Assembly (NCBI GenBank): GCA_950106755.1 | Contig: OX467087.1 | Coordinates: 6,204,047-6,268,046 of the forward strand | Direction of reading: 5' to 3' | Source of the DNA: Climacium dendroides | Lineage: Eukaryota; Streptophyta; Bryopsida; Hypnales; Climaciaceae | Length of the DNA stretch: 64,000 nucleotides | Shown: positions 11,911-22,942 of the stretch, one piece after another | How the letters are laid out: every line of letters begins with the position of its first letter | Numbering within the stretch: the stretch's first letter is position 1 | The notes under the pieces: model-generated | Databases searched by the model: none | What the model was told of the DNA's origin: nothing | What the model saw: only the letters and a program-made list of their open reading frames with translations | Position numbers and translations under genes: made by a program

Positions 11911-14521
11911 TTCAGATTGACTCGACCTAAATGCCAATACATGGAGCTTCTACATTTCATCTTCTATGTGTTTGATCTACTTGGACTCGGTTCGTTTTGC
12001 TTCATACGCTTTCGGTCAACTCGACCTGAAGTTCTAGTCGGAATATTCAAATATTTCTGCTACTGTGATGACCTCAGTGTTATTGATTAATGTTATCGGA
12101 TCGTCCTAGTACGTATTGTTCTCACTCTGGAATTGGCAATTCAAGTCGGTCCGATTTGAATTACATGCAGTAATTTTGTCAGGTTTGTTGTTGGTAAATG
12201 GATGTTTATCACTAGAAGAAAAAAGGGGGTTCTGCGACTACGCTATGCAACTGGTTTTTCAGTTGCATCAGACATTTGCGACTGGATTGCAACTAGTGAT
12301 AATTTGGAATTTTGTAGTCGCAGTGGACACTCTAGAATCTAGGAAACGTTTGTAGCAATACACCTTGTCTGTGACTCATTTGCAACTTGTTTGCAACTTG
12401 TAAATTTGTAGATTATTAAAACACTAGTCTTGATGATTTGTAGATTTCAAAATTCCAAATCTACCTTATTCTAGATTTTAGGATTTTAAATCTTCTTTTT
12501 TTTCTAGATTTCTAAATTTCAGATCTACTTTTTTCAAGATTTTAGAATTTCAAATCTACCTTTTTCTAGATTTCAGAACTTTTGAACTACCTTCTTCCTA
12601 GATTTCAAAAATTCAAAAATTGGTATTTAATAGATTTCATTAGTTTAGGAAACTTTACAATTTTATAGATTTTAAAACTTCTTAATTTTCAATTTTTAAA
12701 AAATTTCTATTGGTTGTAGAATTTTGTATTCTATAGAATTCTAAATATTGTAGAAATCTACAAACTGTAGAAATCTTAGAATTCTACCAACACAATTCTT
12801 TGCATAAGACAACAATAGCTTACAAGTCTTATATGTCCAACTTTAAGGTACTCTTGACAATAGATATGGGACAACTGAGATACTAAAAAATGACTAAGAA
12901 GCAACTAAGATATTGAAAAACAACTAAGAAACAACTAAGTATGACTTAACAATGACTAGGAAGCAACTAAGACAACTAATGTATGACTTAAAAGTGACTA
13001 GGAAACAACTAGTTTTACTACTACAAAACTCAATTTTTAGTAGATAAGTGAAACAAATCTATACAGTCAAATCAACAAAATAGCTAAATTTTCTAAGAGT
13101 GTAAAATGACTAAAAACCAAATGGGCAATTTCATTAAAATGGAGACATTCCATTATTTGGCACTTTTAACAGTTTAGACTGTGCAATCTGAAATCTATAT
13201 CCATCCTAGATTTCTAAAATCTATAAAAGTCCTAGATATCTAAAATCTAGATTTTTACTAATTTTTTAAAATCCCGTAGTCTAAAATCTATATCAATCCT
13301 AGATTTTTGAAATCTATAAATGTTCTAGATGTACATAATCTATATTAGTTTTAGATGTCATTTTGCAATTGAAACCCCGCAGATTGAAAAATTGCACAGA
13401 GAAATATAAAATGCTACCATTTTAATGAAATTTGCCATACAACTAAAGTACAACTAGAAAGCAACTAGGAAACAACTAGAAAGCAACTAAGAAACAACTA
13501 GAAAATGACTAAGAAATAACTTTGGTCATTTTATAGTTGCAATTTTTCTCTAGTTGTTTCCTAGTCATTTTTACAACTATAGATTGACTGCTTTGCGATA
13601 AAAACAATAATATAAAACAATTAAATTAAATTTGGTGCAAATAGAGAGGATTTCAGTCGCAGGATAGTTGCATAGGACACTAGTCGCAGAACGGCCGGTT
13701 GTGGCGGACACGTTTTTCTTCTAGTGTATTAAAAATGTGTTGATTGATCAATTTGTTAATTATACTAGGAGTCTAATATCCTCATATAAATATATATGTT
13801 GGTTAAGGGAAAACGTATTTGCTGTGCCAAATTGCAGAGGGTCTTCTTTGCAGTTTAGGTCGGACCGACCTGATTCGCATTTAATTTTGACGATGATGTT
13901 ATTTCTCTTCTGGGATGTTAGTGACAATGTCTACTACTTAGTTGCTTCCCTTGTACTGACAATGCTAGTAGGTGTACATTTCAGGTTGGTCCGATCTGAA
14001 ATGCATGTTCATCTCATGTCAAAATTATCCATGAAATAGCACGGACAGAAGCAGAGATTTGGGAGAGGATATGATTTATGGGGCTATGCAATTCAGGTCG
14101 ATGCGACCTGAATTGTAGTGTGGGTCATGTGACGTACATTCCCGGTACATTAAAGAATTTATTTATTGGTCAATTTGTTATAAATATCGTGATAGTAATT
14201 TATTTGTTGGTACCACAACTTATTTGACGTGTTAGATTGCATAGGGTCTTGTTTGCAATTTAGGTCGGACCGACCTAATTTGCATTGAATTTTGATGACC
14301 ATGTTATTTGTCTTCTGAGATGTTAGTGCAATTGCCTGCCATTTAGTTGCCTTCTTTGTACAGAAAATGCTAGTAGGTGTACATTTCAAGTCGGACCGAC
14401 CTGAAATGCAAGTTAATCTCATCTGAAAATTTTCCATGAACTTGCACGGACCAAGGAATAGATTTTAGAAGGGGATGTGTTTGAAGGGGATATGCAATTC
14501 AGGTCGATGCCACTTGAATTG
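11911..14521. repeat. Array A of ~21-bp palindromes (TTCAGGTCG..CGACCTGAA)
   Basis: Imperfect to perfect palindromes occur at 11911-11930, 12010-12030, 12138-12162, 13854-13874, 13978-14002, 14089-14115, 14259-14279, 14382-14408 and 14495-14521. The half-site is TTCAGGTCG, with a 2-4 bp centre. The 14089 site has perfect 12-bp arms, CAATTCAGGTCG and CGACCTGAATTG, separated by ATG. The array is interrupted by the CACTA mini-element at 12210-13726. The sites are dispersed in otherwise unrelated AT-rich sequence, unlike a simple satellite. Dyad symmetry suggests sites for a dimeric DNA-binding protein, possibly a transposase; this is inference. Confidence 0.75.
12210..13726. mobile_element. Non-autonomous CACTA mini-element, copy 1 (1517 bp)
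   Basis: It begins CACTAGAAGAAAAA and ends with the inverse, TTTTTCTTCTAGTG. It is flanked by TAT on both sides (12207-12209 and 13727-13729), the 3-bp duplication expected for CACTA elements. The interior is AT-rich and has no coding frame. It carries repeats of CAACTA/TAGTTG and of CTAGATTT/AAATCTAG near both ends. An almost identical copy in the opposite orientation lies at 39285-40802. Insertion here split the palindrome array. Confidence 0.85.
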
Positions 14522-14560
14522 TAGTTTGGTTTAGGTGCCTTACATTCGTAGTACGTTTAG
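13737..14560 (+). repeat. Tandem duplication (~420 bp unit) carrying three palindromes per unit
   Basis: Segments 13737-14154 and 14160-14560 align over most of their length. Shared strings include TCAATTTGTTA near the start, GCTAGTAGGTGTACATTTCA and TATGCAATTCAGGTCGATGC. Each unit has three palindrome sites in the same order and spacing. The palindromes are better preserved than the sequence between them. Confidence 0.6.
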
Positions 14561-14678
14561 GAATTTAGGGTGACAAGATGATACCCGAGTAGTATTGGGC
14601 TAATTCCGGGGAATTTCTGTGGTTGTGGCTGGTCATTTCTTTCCGTGACATTCTGAATTCTAATTCGTAGACCTTAAG

Positions 14679-14813
14679 GAAACCCTAAACCCTAAGCAAT
14701 GGATCCTAAAGAAACCCTGGACCCTAAGCACTGAACCCTAAACAAACCCTGGAACTGAAGCACTGGACCCTAAACAATGAATGCCATTTTCTAAACCCTA
14801 AACCCTAAACAAA
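14679..14813 (-). repeat. Interstitial telomere-like repeats (CCCTAAA-type)
   Basis: AACCCTAAACCCTAAG at 14681, ACCCTAAG, CCCTAAACAA and CTAAACCCTAAACCCTAAAC at 14791 form a degenerate run of the plant telomere unit, interleaved with CTGGA and GAA variants. A second short run is at 20606-20652. It is degenerate and internal, so it is not a functional telomere. Confidence 0.6.
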
Positions 14814-14819
14814 GTCCTG

Positions 14820-16560
14820 TGCATTATAACTCACTTCGGGAATTGAAAAATGAGGACCTTGAAATGCAATGCAGATGGATTAATCTCCAAAACCTGCAAG
14901 ATTATCCACATTTTCAACAGATTCAAGAGTTGAAAAACGCCAAAAAAATCAAAAACAACATCTCAAACCAGTAGACAACCTAAACCTAAAACCAAAAAGT
15001 AATTGTGCAAACCTACAACATCTCAAACAAGCATATTTCCATCTAGCAACTTCCAAACCATGAATTCTAACAAAAATCAACAAACCTCAAGAGAACAAAA
15101 AAGGAACGTATGCACACGATACATCCTGCAACTTAAACCCCACTAACACATTCATTGGACATTGCAACTAGCTTTACAACAATCACAAAAATCACTATTC
15201 AAAGCATAGATGGTGCAAGAGAATTGAAATTAATACATATCTAAGTTTCTACAAGCAAACGCTATACAACTTTAGCCTCAACTTAGCTCCTACTTTCAGC
15301 GTAGCTGCTTATTATGGACTCCACAATCTTGTAACTCCAGTGCTACAATCGTCAATCTAAAATGCAAAAAACAAACCAATTTTTAAAAACTTACATTGCA
15401 AACCAAATGCCAAGAAACAAACTGCAAACATATTCCAAGCAACCAGATTCCTTCCAACAATTAAAAAGAAAAAATGATCCAATCTGTTGGGAGCAACTAT
15501 CTCCTAATACAATACGCAACTCTTATCAGAAAGCAAATACCTCCAAACACAATACACAACTCTTATCCACAATAATTGAATTTCAATAAGATTCTTTGGG
15601 CACCCAATACAATGCGATTTCATCCTCAATTTTTTTGAATTGAAGACCATTTTTCCACAAAAACCTACATCACTGCAAGTATGGCAAGCTTCGAAACAAG
15701 GCGCCCTTGCAATTCAACAGAACTTCAGTAGGTGAACAATTCCAATCATCGTTGATCAATCTTCGATGATCAAAATCAATGCTTCCCTCTGAACCTATGC
15801 TGAGTTACAATCCACTTACAAAACGCACTTTAACCAAGCATCAAACCCAGAGCTAGCAAATATGATCAGCCTTACAATGCAGGTTTGATGCAGGGCAATG
15901 CCATGTTACGTTGACTGGGAAAACCTGAGGACCTTCCGCTAGCTGGTGTTCAGTTGGTTGGATGTCTAGGTGACCAGCATGCAGCTACTCTTCGACAATG
16001 TGCGGACCTACGAGGTGCGAAGTGGTGACGATAACCTAATTTGCGCTTCTACTATCGTTGAGACACCATTTGTGTTATAAACATTTCATAAGAATACACA
16101 TCACGTAAGCCTAAGCATTTCGAAATTACTCAATGGGGAGATTGCGCTATCGATTCAGTTCCATTACTACAGTTTTTTGAAGCAAGAGAATCTATCTCAT
16201 TCTAAGCCCCGATTTCAATTTGCGATGTCCACTATCGAGGTTTTAGGGTTCAAGGTTTTGCGTGTGAAATCCTTCAAAGTAGAAACGTACGCAATTCGAA
16301 TTTTTTCATGAAAGAGATTAGCGCCCTCGCAGGCGAGGTCAAAAACACATATCAAACAGAGTGTTTCATCGTCCAGAACACGGTACAGTTCCTCCCTCTA
16401 ATCCGATTCAGCAGCCATTTTTTTATTTTTTTATTTTCTTAAACTTTTGTTTCTTACTTTCTATTTTTCACCTACGAATTTGTCCATCCATGCAGAAGAG
16501 CTGCACAAGCGAGTGGGTGTCTTTAGGCAATTCTTACGTTCAAGACTTGTGAACAAGACC
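14820..16560. other. AT-rich stretch, no recognised gene
   Basis: About 1.7 kb of A-rich sequence with CAAAC, ACAACA and CAATA runs. The short frames (for example 15362-15589) are low-complexity Gln/Asn/Lys translations of A-rich DNA. I see no terminal repeats and no match to other parts of the window. Confidence 0.4.
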
Positions 16561-16562
16561 AT

Positions 16563-17114
16563 TTGAAAACACGAAACCATGCATGTGTGAACACTAGAGA
16601 GCACAAGGAAGGAAAGGATACCTGCAATGCTGCGACCGTTGCTGCTACGCCTTGTGCTCCGATGCCCTCTGCTACTGCGAGCAATGCAAGATCCTACTCC
16701 CTCACTCTCCTCCAATCCACAATGTCTTTTGCAATCGCGCAGCTCTCTCAGCGAGCACTCCAGGTTCTACCTTCCACTGTGAACATGGAAAATCCTGCTC
16801 CTTCACTCTCCTCCAATCCCACAATCCGACACCTCTGCTCTATTGTGAAAACTGAAAACCAAAAAAAACAAAAACAAAACAAGAACACACACTACACAAC
16901 ACGAAGACATAGCAAAACACAGACATAGCAAAACACGACGAAAGTATACAAACCCTAACCAGCCCGAACCCTACATTCCGCGACAAACCCGCCCGAACTT
17001 GTTCCCGCCCGCCCAAACCTGTACCCATCCGCCCGAACCTGTATCTGCCCAGATCCGGACCCGCCTCAGGAAATTGTACCCGGACCCGCCCGAACCGGTA
17101 CCTGGACCCGCCTA
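16563..17114. other. Low-complexity stretch with a partial direct repeat and CCCGCCCGAAC minisatellite
   Basis: A direct repeat around CTCACTCTCCTCCAATCC occurs at about 16700 and 16803. From 16960 to 17114 the sequence repeats CCCGCCCGAAC-type units with CCTGTACC; on the other strand this reads as the GGTTCGGGCGGG minisatellite. The CACTA element at 17115 is inserted at its edge; two related bits (CCCAGACCTGTACCGG) continue after it at 18171. The 16563-16928 frame has no recognisable domain. Confidence 0.4.
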
Positions 17115-18163
17115 CACTAGAAGAAAAAGTAGGGTTTTGTGACTGCGGTTTGCGACTGGTTTGTAGTCGTATCGGACATTTGCGATTTGGTGATATTTTG
17201 GAGTTCGCAGTTGCAATGGACAAGTCGCATGAGTTGCACTACAGTCGCGAGGTTGTTTGTTATTCGATAGGCAATAGCAAACTTCGTTGATGAACTACTG
17301 TGACGTGGTTGCTGATGTGGAAGTTATTTCACTTATTTGTGTGCAACTGGTTTGCGACTAATGTGCAACTGGTTTGCGATTGATATACAATTGGTGTGCA
17401 ATTCGTTTGCGATTGATGTGCAATTCGTTTGCGACTAGAGTGCAACTGGTTTACGATTGACATACAATTGGTTTGCAATTGGTGTGCAACTAGTTTGCGT
17501 TTGACATACAATTGGTTTGCAACTAGTTTGCAACTTGGTTATAATTTATAGAGTTGTAGATTATAAAAATCTACAAATTGTAGAAATCTACAAAGTGTAA
17601 AAATCTACAAAATATATAAATATTAGAATTTCGCTATCAAAATTCATTACACAAGAATGCTATAACTTACCATTCTTATCTGTTCAAGCTGATGGTATTC
17701 TTGACAATTGATATGGGACAATTGAATCAATTTTCAGTCATGTTCTAGTTGCATTGCACTTGTTCTCTAGTTGCATTTGAATCGTTTTTTAGTTGCACTG
17801 TAGTCGGGCTCTAGTTGCATTATAGTTGATTCCTAGTTACATTTGAGTCATTTCTAAGTTGCAATCTTCTAGTTTTTAGTTGCAACCTGTAATTAGAGCG
17901 ATTGCATTTTTCCACGGTGAACTCTACTTCGCGGATAGCTATCCACATGGACAACTGCGATGAATGTTGGATGTAGAATACCTCATGTCAGTTCTTCTGT
18001 TACAATATCGTAACCCTATTCTTCATTTTCCGACTACTTTGCAACTACAACTACATACACGTGAAATTTGGTGCAAATACAGAGGGCTACAGTCGCATCT
18101 CAATTGTATAGGACACATAGTTGCATCTCAGTGGGTTGCAACGGACACGTTTTTCTTCTAGTG
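17115..18163. mobile_element. Non-autonomous CACTA mini-element (1049 bp), diverged member
   Basis: Its ends are CACTAGAAGAAAAA and TTTTTCTTCTAGTG. The flanking triplets are CTA at 17112-17114 and CTA at 18164-18166. Internal sequence is only partly similar to the 12210 and 39285 copies. Near the left end, 17335-17530 repeats a 20-30 bp unit with TTGCGA and TGCAACTGGTTTG; the right part repeats TAGTTGCA. No coding frame is present. Confidence 0.85.
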
Positions 18164-18239
18164 CTATGGAACCCAGACCTGTACCGGCTTTATACTTCTT
18201 TTGCATTACTACTAGAATGCCCTGTGGCGTTGCCACAAT

Positions 18240-19015
18240 GAAAACAAAAATAAAAGTAATTTTTAAATTTTCTTAAAAACCAAAAACAACTCAAAAATGC
18301 ATAACTTTCTAACTGTAAGTTGGAATGCCATGAAACCAAGCCTGTGCACCCCTCCTCGCCAAGAACTCTCCAATGATACCAAAATTGTGACCAAAATATA
18401 AGAAAAAGTAATTTTCAAATTTTTTAGAACCAAAAACAACTAAAAAATGCATAACTTTCACAGCATACTTCCAATCACCACAAAACCAAGCCATTGCACC
18501 CCTCCTCGCCAAGGGCTTTTTGACAATACCAAGTATGTGTGTCTTAAGCCATTGCCACAGTCAAAACAAAAGTAAAAGTAATTTTCTAATTTTATAGAAC
18601 CAAAAACAATTCGAAAATGCATAACTTTGTCATTGTGAGTCGGAATGCCACAAAACAAAGCTCGTGCACCCCTCCTCACCAAGGGCATTCCGGAGGTAGT
18701 GTATCTTTTGTTGTTGCCACAGTCAAAACAAAAATAAAAGTAATTTTCTAAATTTTTAGAACAAAAAATAACTAAAAAATGTACAACTTTCTCACCGTGA
18801 GACGGAATGCCACAAAACAAAGCCCGTGCATCCCTCCTTGTCAAGAGCTTTTCGATGGTACTAAGATTGCAACCGAAATATAAGAAAAAATAATTTTCTA
18901 ATTTTCTAGAACCAAAAATAACTTGAAAATGCACAACTTTCACATCGTAGGTCCGAACACCACGAAACCAAGCCGGTGCACCCCTCCTCGCCGAGGGCTT
19001 TCCGACGGTACCAAG
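18240..19015. repeat. Tandem repeat, five units of 150-170 bp
   Basis: The anchor GCACCCCTCCTCGCC recurs at 18346, 18496, 18666, 18828 and 18978, each preceded by AAAATGCATAACTTT and a GGAATGCCA motif. Units differ by substitutions and small indels. The minus strand stays open through several units and encodes a repetitive peptide (ARRGA, VVHFLV, ENYFF), but this follows from the repeat and is not evidence of a gene. It probably lies inside a Helitron-related element that continues to about 20040. Confidence 0.7.
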
Positions 19016-19054
19016 CACGCGACCGGGGGACGCACGGTCTGGGAGATCTCAACG

Positions 19055-19093
19055 TGACAAACAAAACAAACAAACAAACAAAACAAAACAAAC
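19055..19093. repeat. Microsatellite of AAAC/AAAAC units
   Basis: A run of ACAAACAAAACAAACA-type units directly after the 150-bp tandem repeat and a short GC-rich spacer. Confidence 0.7.
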
Positions 19094-19410
19094 CACCTGT
19101 CTTAATAGAAGAGATGATTTTGTGCTTTTGTGACCTTTGAATCAATTTGTTCACGAAGCTTTTGAGATTTACAAGTTCTTCCTTGAATTTTTTTTTTTCG
19201 GGTGCCAATGTTAGTAAAAATTGAATCAAATTTCTAATGCATTTTAATGTATGTGTATTTTTTACCATATTCACTATTTCATGTATTTCATTCATCATTC
19301 ATTAAATTTCTATTGATTATATCAGTATATGCTTATTTCTTAAATAAATTATATGAATATTTTAGTAATTTTCATTTAAATATTTATTAAAATTCTTGCT
19401 CTGCATTCTA

Positions 19411-19994
19411 TCATATTACTAAAATCACAAGGCTTTTTGAAATATCACCTTTTTACACTGTGTGATATTATAAAGTTTCAACGGCTATTTGACCTATATT
19501 AGCACATAGTGTAAAAAGGTGATATTACAGAGGTAAAGTGATATTATGGAGACTTCATATTTCTTGGCTTCATACTTCATTTTACTTCCACAATTCTATG
19601 ATTTTCTTACTACCAAATGATTTGAAGTTTTGTTAGATTAAAGTAATTTTGAATTCTACAATAAAGTATTTACAAAGTCTTTACAATTTGACAAATTTGC
19701 ATTTCAATTTTTCAATTTTGGTCACCATTGGTTGTAAGTGACAAAATTTATCAAGTGGTGGTGTCCTTGCAATGTTTTCATGTTTACAAAGATTTCAAAA
19801 AAAAATTATGATATAAAGATTTTTTTTTAATTACTTTCTATTGCACAATATATGTATTTCCAAAAAATATTGTATGAGAATGTCAATATTTTCATTTAAA
19901 GATTATAAATACTTTATTAATCTACATTCTATCACATAAGAATTTGATGAAAGTAATATAGTTAACGTGTAGCAAAGCAAGCACCAACTGCTAG
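19411..19994 (+). mobile_element. Non-autonomous Helitron, copy 1, nested in another Helitron
   Basis: It starts TCATATTACTAAAATCA and ends ACTGCTAG, and lies between A (19410) and T (19995). Helitrons start with TC, end with CTRR and insert between A and T without duplication. The flanks joined together, GCATTCTA and TCTAATACATAAAAATTC, are continuous in the second copy at about 62498-62520. That is an empty site, and it places this insertion inside a related element. There is no Rep/helicase coding. The hairpin near the 3' end is short (TAGCA pairing with TGCTA in copy 2; weaker here). Confidence 0.6.
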
Positions 19995-20044
19995 TCTAAT
20001 ACATAAAAATTCTAATGAAATTTTGAGGATGAATGCGTCTGGTA

Positions 20045-20480
20045 GGATTCATTGAAAAAATTATTTTAAAAGAACCCTATTACTTTCCTACACTTTGTCA
20101 ATTCAAAATTTGAAATGGGTTTCAAAACAAATATTCTAGGAATGATACTGTACTTAATAGAAACCAAACCATTAACTTATATCGGTTTTGACGTGGAAGC
20201 ATGTCCAAAAACATAACATACAAGTTTCAAATCTTCGAAATAATTAGGATTCATGGAAAAATGAAGTTTAAGAGAACCCTATTGCTTCCCCACACTTTTT
20301 CAAGTGAAATGGGTTTAAAAAAAAATATTCTAGAAATCATGTTGTATTTAATAGAAACCAAACCAATAAATTATATTGTTTTGACGTGGAAGCATGTCTG
20401 AAAACATAACACACAAGTTGCAAATCTTCGAAATAATTAGGATTCATGGAAAAATTAATTTTGCAAACTTTACAAAAAGG
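20045..20480 (+). repeat. Tandem repeat, ~200-bp unit, two full copies plus part
   Basis: Units start at GGATTCAT (about 20045, 20249 and 20440) and share TTGACGTGGAAGCATGTC, AACATAACA and TCTTCGAAATAATTAG. No gene is supported; the frames in both strands follow the repeat. Confidence 0.65.
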
Positions 20481-20605
20481 AATTGAAAGTGCATGCAGTA
20501 TAATTCCTGTGTACGAAAACCTTGAATTCACTACTAAATTAATAATTTGTTCAATGTTTCAAAAACATGATATGAAATGATTTAGTAAACTACAGAAATA
20601 CCTAA

Positions 20606-20652
20606 ACCGCAAACCCTAAACCCTATAGACCCGAAACCCTAAACCGTAAAAC
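20606..20652 (-). repeat. Short telomere-like run
   Basis: CTAAACCGCAAACCCTAAAC followed by two more CCCTAAAC-type units. Degenerate and internal, like the run at 14679-14813. Confidence 0.5.
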
Positions 20653-20659
20653 CCTTATT

Positions 20660-21550
20660 GATAAAATCACATGCAAACAATTGGGTGGTGCAAAAGGTTG
20701 TGTTTGTCTAATTTTACAAACAGACCCTAACTTCACCAAAATCAAATTGACTCTAGAAATTGCAAAAGAAAAAAAGACAATGAAGACTTCTTGCCTAGAT
20801 TCTATTAGAAATAGAATCTAAAAATTAGTGCTTAACGGTGCAAGAAAGCAACCTCATAAGTACTTAATAGCTTTCAGTGGCTATTTCTGTCATGAACAGT
20901 CTAGGCGGGAATCAAAACCTAAAAGAATTTGCGGAAGGAGTTCAGGATTTTCAAATTCCTTCCTACAGCTCCCACCTTCCCATTCGTGCCTACACATTGC
21001 CGCCAAAATTGTTTTGAATGTCATTGCGTCCGCGCACATTAGGGCACTCTCCTTCTCCGTCGCGAATGCATGGACATTCATGCGAGATTTCACTTCTCTC
21101 ATGTCATTACTGAACTCTATCAACTTCTGTACTTGTACTATCTAGAGTGTTGGAGTATTGCGCTTCGAGGATCTCAATGAACGCGCTTGTTGCCTTCCGT
21201 ATGTCCTCAGGTTAGAAGCCTTCAGCATTTTCAAACATTTTCATTCAATGGATTGCACATAGTAGTTTTGTGAGTGTATAATGTTTCTTTCAGCGCTGCA
21301 ATCTATTGTCAAGTTTCTAGTTGCTGAAGTTGGCAGAGTGCGTGTGTTTCCAATGTTTATTACCGAAAATTGAGTTGCATGATTATGAGTTCTGGACTTC
21401 CTTAATTTTTAGTGACAAGGTCTGTATTCAATGTTCAGTTCTCGACACCTGAGTTGCAGAATTCTAAGAGTACAATGCCCGATTATCTTGCCGAGAATTC
21501 CGGAATGCGAGATCATAGTTACTACGAGACTGCCAACACAGTGTCTGGAA
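20660..21550. other. Stretch without a supported gene
   Basis: Two overlapping frames (20828-21145 plus, 20890-21123 minus) are open over about 230-320 bp in a more GC-balanced patch. The minus one lacks an ATG (it begins at TTG) and neither shows a family motif. It could be a fragment of the same DNA-transposon-like district, since palindrome array B starts directly to the right. Confidence 0.3.
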
Positions 21551-21553
21551 TTG

Positions 21554-22121
21554 TTTAGGTCGAGTCGACTTGAATACGAACTTGTGTACATGAATAATTT
21601 GTGAATGCACTTCAAGTCGAGTCGACCTGAATGTGAGGTTGTCTACATTAGTAATTCATTCATGCACTTCAGGTCGACTCGACCTGAATTGACACATATG
21701 ATAGTAATTAAAGTAATCTAAAACGTATCCTAGGTAGATTGAATAGTTCTGTCATCGAATATGTTAATGAAATGATATACATGGCATTTCAGATCGAGTC
21801 AACCTAAACCGTATCATTAATTGTAATTTTGTTCAAGTGAAAATCTCGTAGATGTCCTTCTGACATTCCCGATATTCACAGATTTAGTCACCAAGAATTC
21901 TGTACGTAATGATAATAGTGTGCAGATGGGATTCGGCTCACTGCATGTCCTCATTTCAGGTCGGTTCGACCTGAAGTGTGGGTACTCCCAACACAGACCT
22001 CAATTAGAGAAGTTCGAGATTTTTATAGGAATAAAATTGGGAATTCCCGTCGAATTGAACAGATGAAGATGGGTTCATTCTCTTAGAGTACAAGGGATAC
22101 TTCAGGTCGATCTGAGCTGAA
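21554..22121. repeat. Array B of ~21-bp palindromes
   Basis: Sites at 21554-21575, 21611-21632, 21668-21688, 21788-21808, 21955-21975 and 22101-22121. The 21668 and 21955 sites are near-perfect: arms TTCAGGTCG and CGACCTGAA with 3-bp centres. They are the same motif as array A, 7.4 kb away. Spacing is 36-147 bp. The array sits between no clear gene on the left and a minus-strand coding remnant at 22480-22935 on the right. Confidence 0.75.
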
Positions 22122-22479
22122 GTTCAGGATTGTACTCAGTTTTCTTACGCTTATATTTTCGGCTATCGAAAATTATACAAGAGTAGTCTACCACGCTTGT
22201 CGACTTGCACCTGCCTGTGCACATCCATTTTCATATAGGCCCTATGCTTGAATGTCGAGTTCCAGTACATGCGTTCACGAAAGGCTCGAATCTTATCCCT
22301 AGGAAATGACTGAACACAGTTGCAACTACAACATAATTTAGTAGACACTACATGGATGGAATCTTGAGTAAGCAGCTCCTTCGATTTCAAATTTGCCTCG
22401 TGGGGCGCATTTCGGACCATACTTGTGTATGGTCTCGAAGACGTCGAAGAGGGCGGATTCAAGAGAGCCTGTTGGGAAC

Positions 22480-22935
22480 AGTTGAATTTGTCCCTAGCTT
22501 CATAGTCTCTAAAGCTAGCTCCACGATAGTGGACAAGATAAATAGGCCAAGCCAACAATATACTTATTCCTCTGGTAGGTCCTCTTCGCTATGCATTTTG
22601 GAGATGTGGATCGCCACGTAGGTGTCACCAAGAGGGCCATTGGCACCCAAAACGAGGTCAGAGTTCACACTGTAACAGACACCTTCACCCACAAGTACTC
22701 CAGCCTCATTGTACAAGGTGACAACTCGAGTATTCTAAAGCCAACGCGGTAGACCTTTGCATTCCAGGACCCCAACATTCATTGCTTCGACATTCTGAAA
22801 TTCGTCTTTTGAAGATGCCATGAAATCCTCTTCATCATGTCTGAATTCACTCGATTCAGAACCCGATGACACGTCTATGTCATCAGGGTCATCTATAGTA
22901 TCTATAGATACCAGTAAAAATGCAATGTGAAACAA
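22480..22935 (-). pseudogene. Remnant of a transposon-associated protein C-terminal domain
   Basis: The minus-strand frame from 22935 encodes an acidic Ser/Asp segment, then VVTLYNEAGVLVGEG, SDLVLGANGPLGDTYVAIHI, a stop near 22619, and, after a frame change, LLAWPIYLV at about 22540. The order G-x-VGEG, PLGD-x-x-VA, then AWP resembles the C-terminal domain found on many plant CACTA-linked proteins (DUF8039-like); I infer this from pattern. It is broken by a TAG near 22737 and by the frame change. It ends close to palindrome array B and abuts the solo LTR E at 22943. Confidence 0.35.
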
Positions 22936-22942
22936 GATAAGT

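Noticed and set aside
11911..14521. Palindrome cluster as a CRISPR-like array
   Set aside because: Spacing is irregular (36-260 bp), copies are diverged, and the genome is eukaryotic.
15362..15589. 75-codon Gln/Asn/Lys-rich frame
   Set aside because: It is a low-complexity translation of A-rich DNA.
18309..19298. Minus-strand frames encoding a repeated ARRGA...VVHFLV...ENYFF peptide
   Set aside because: They follow a 150-170 bp tandem repeat with indels between units; there is no start context and no family, so the frame is a by-product.
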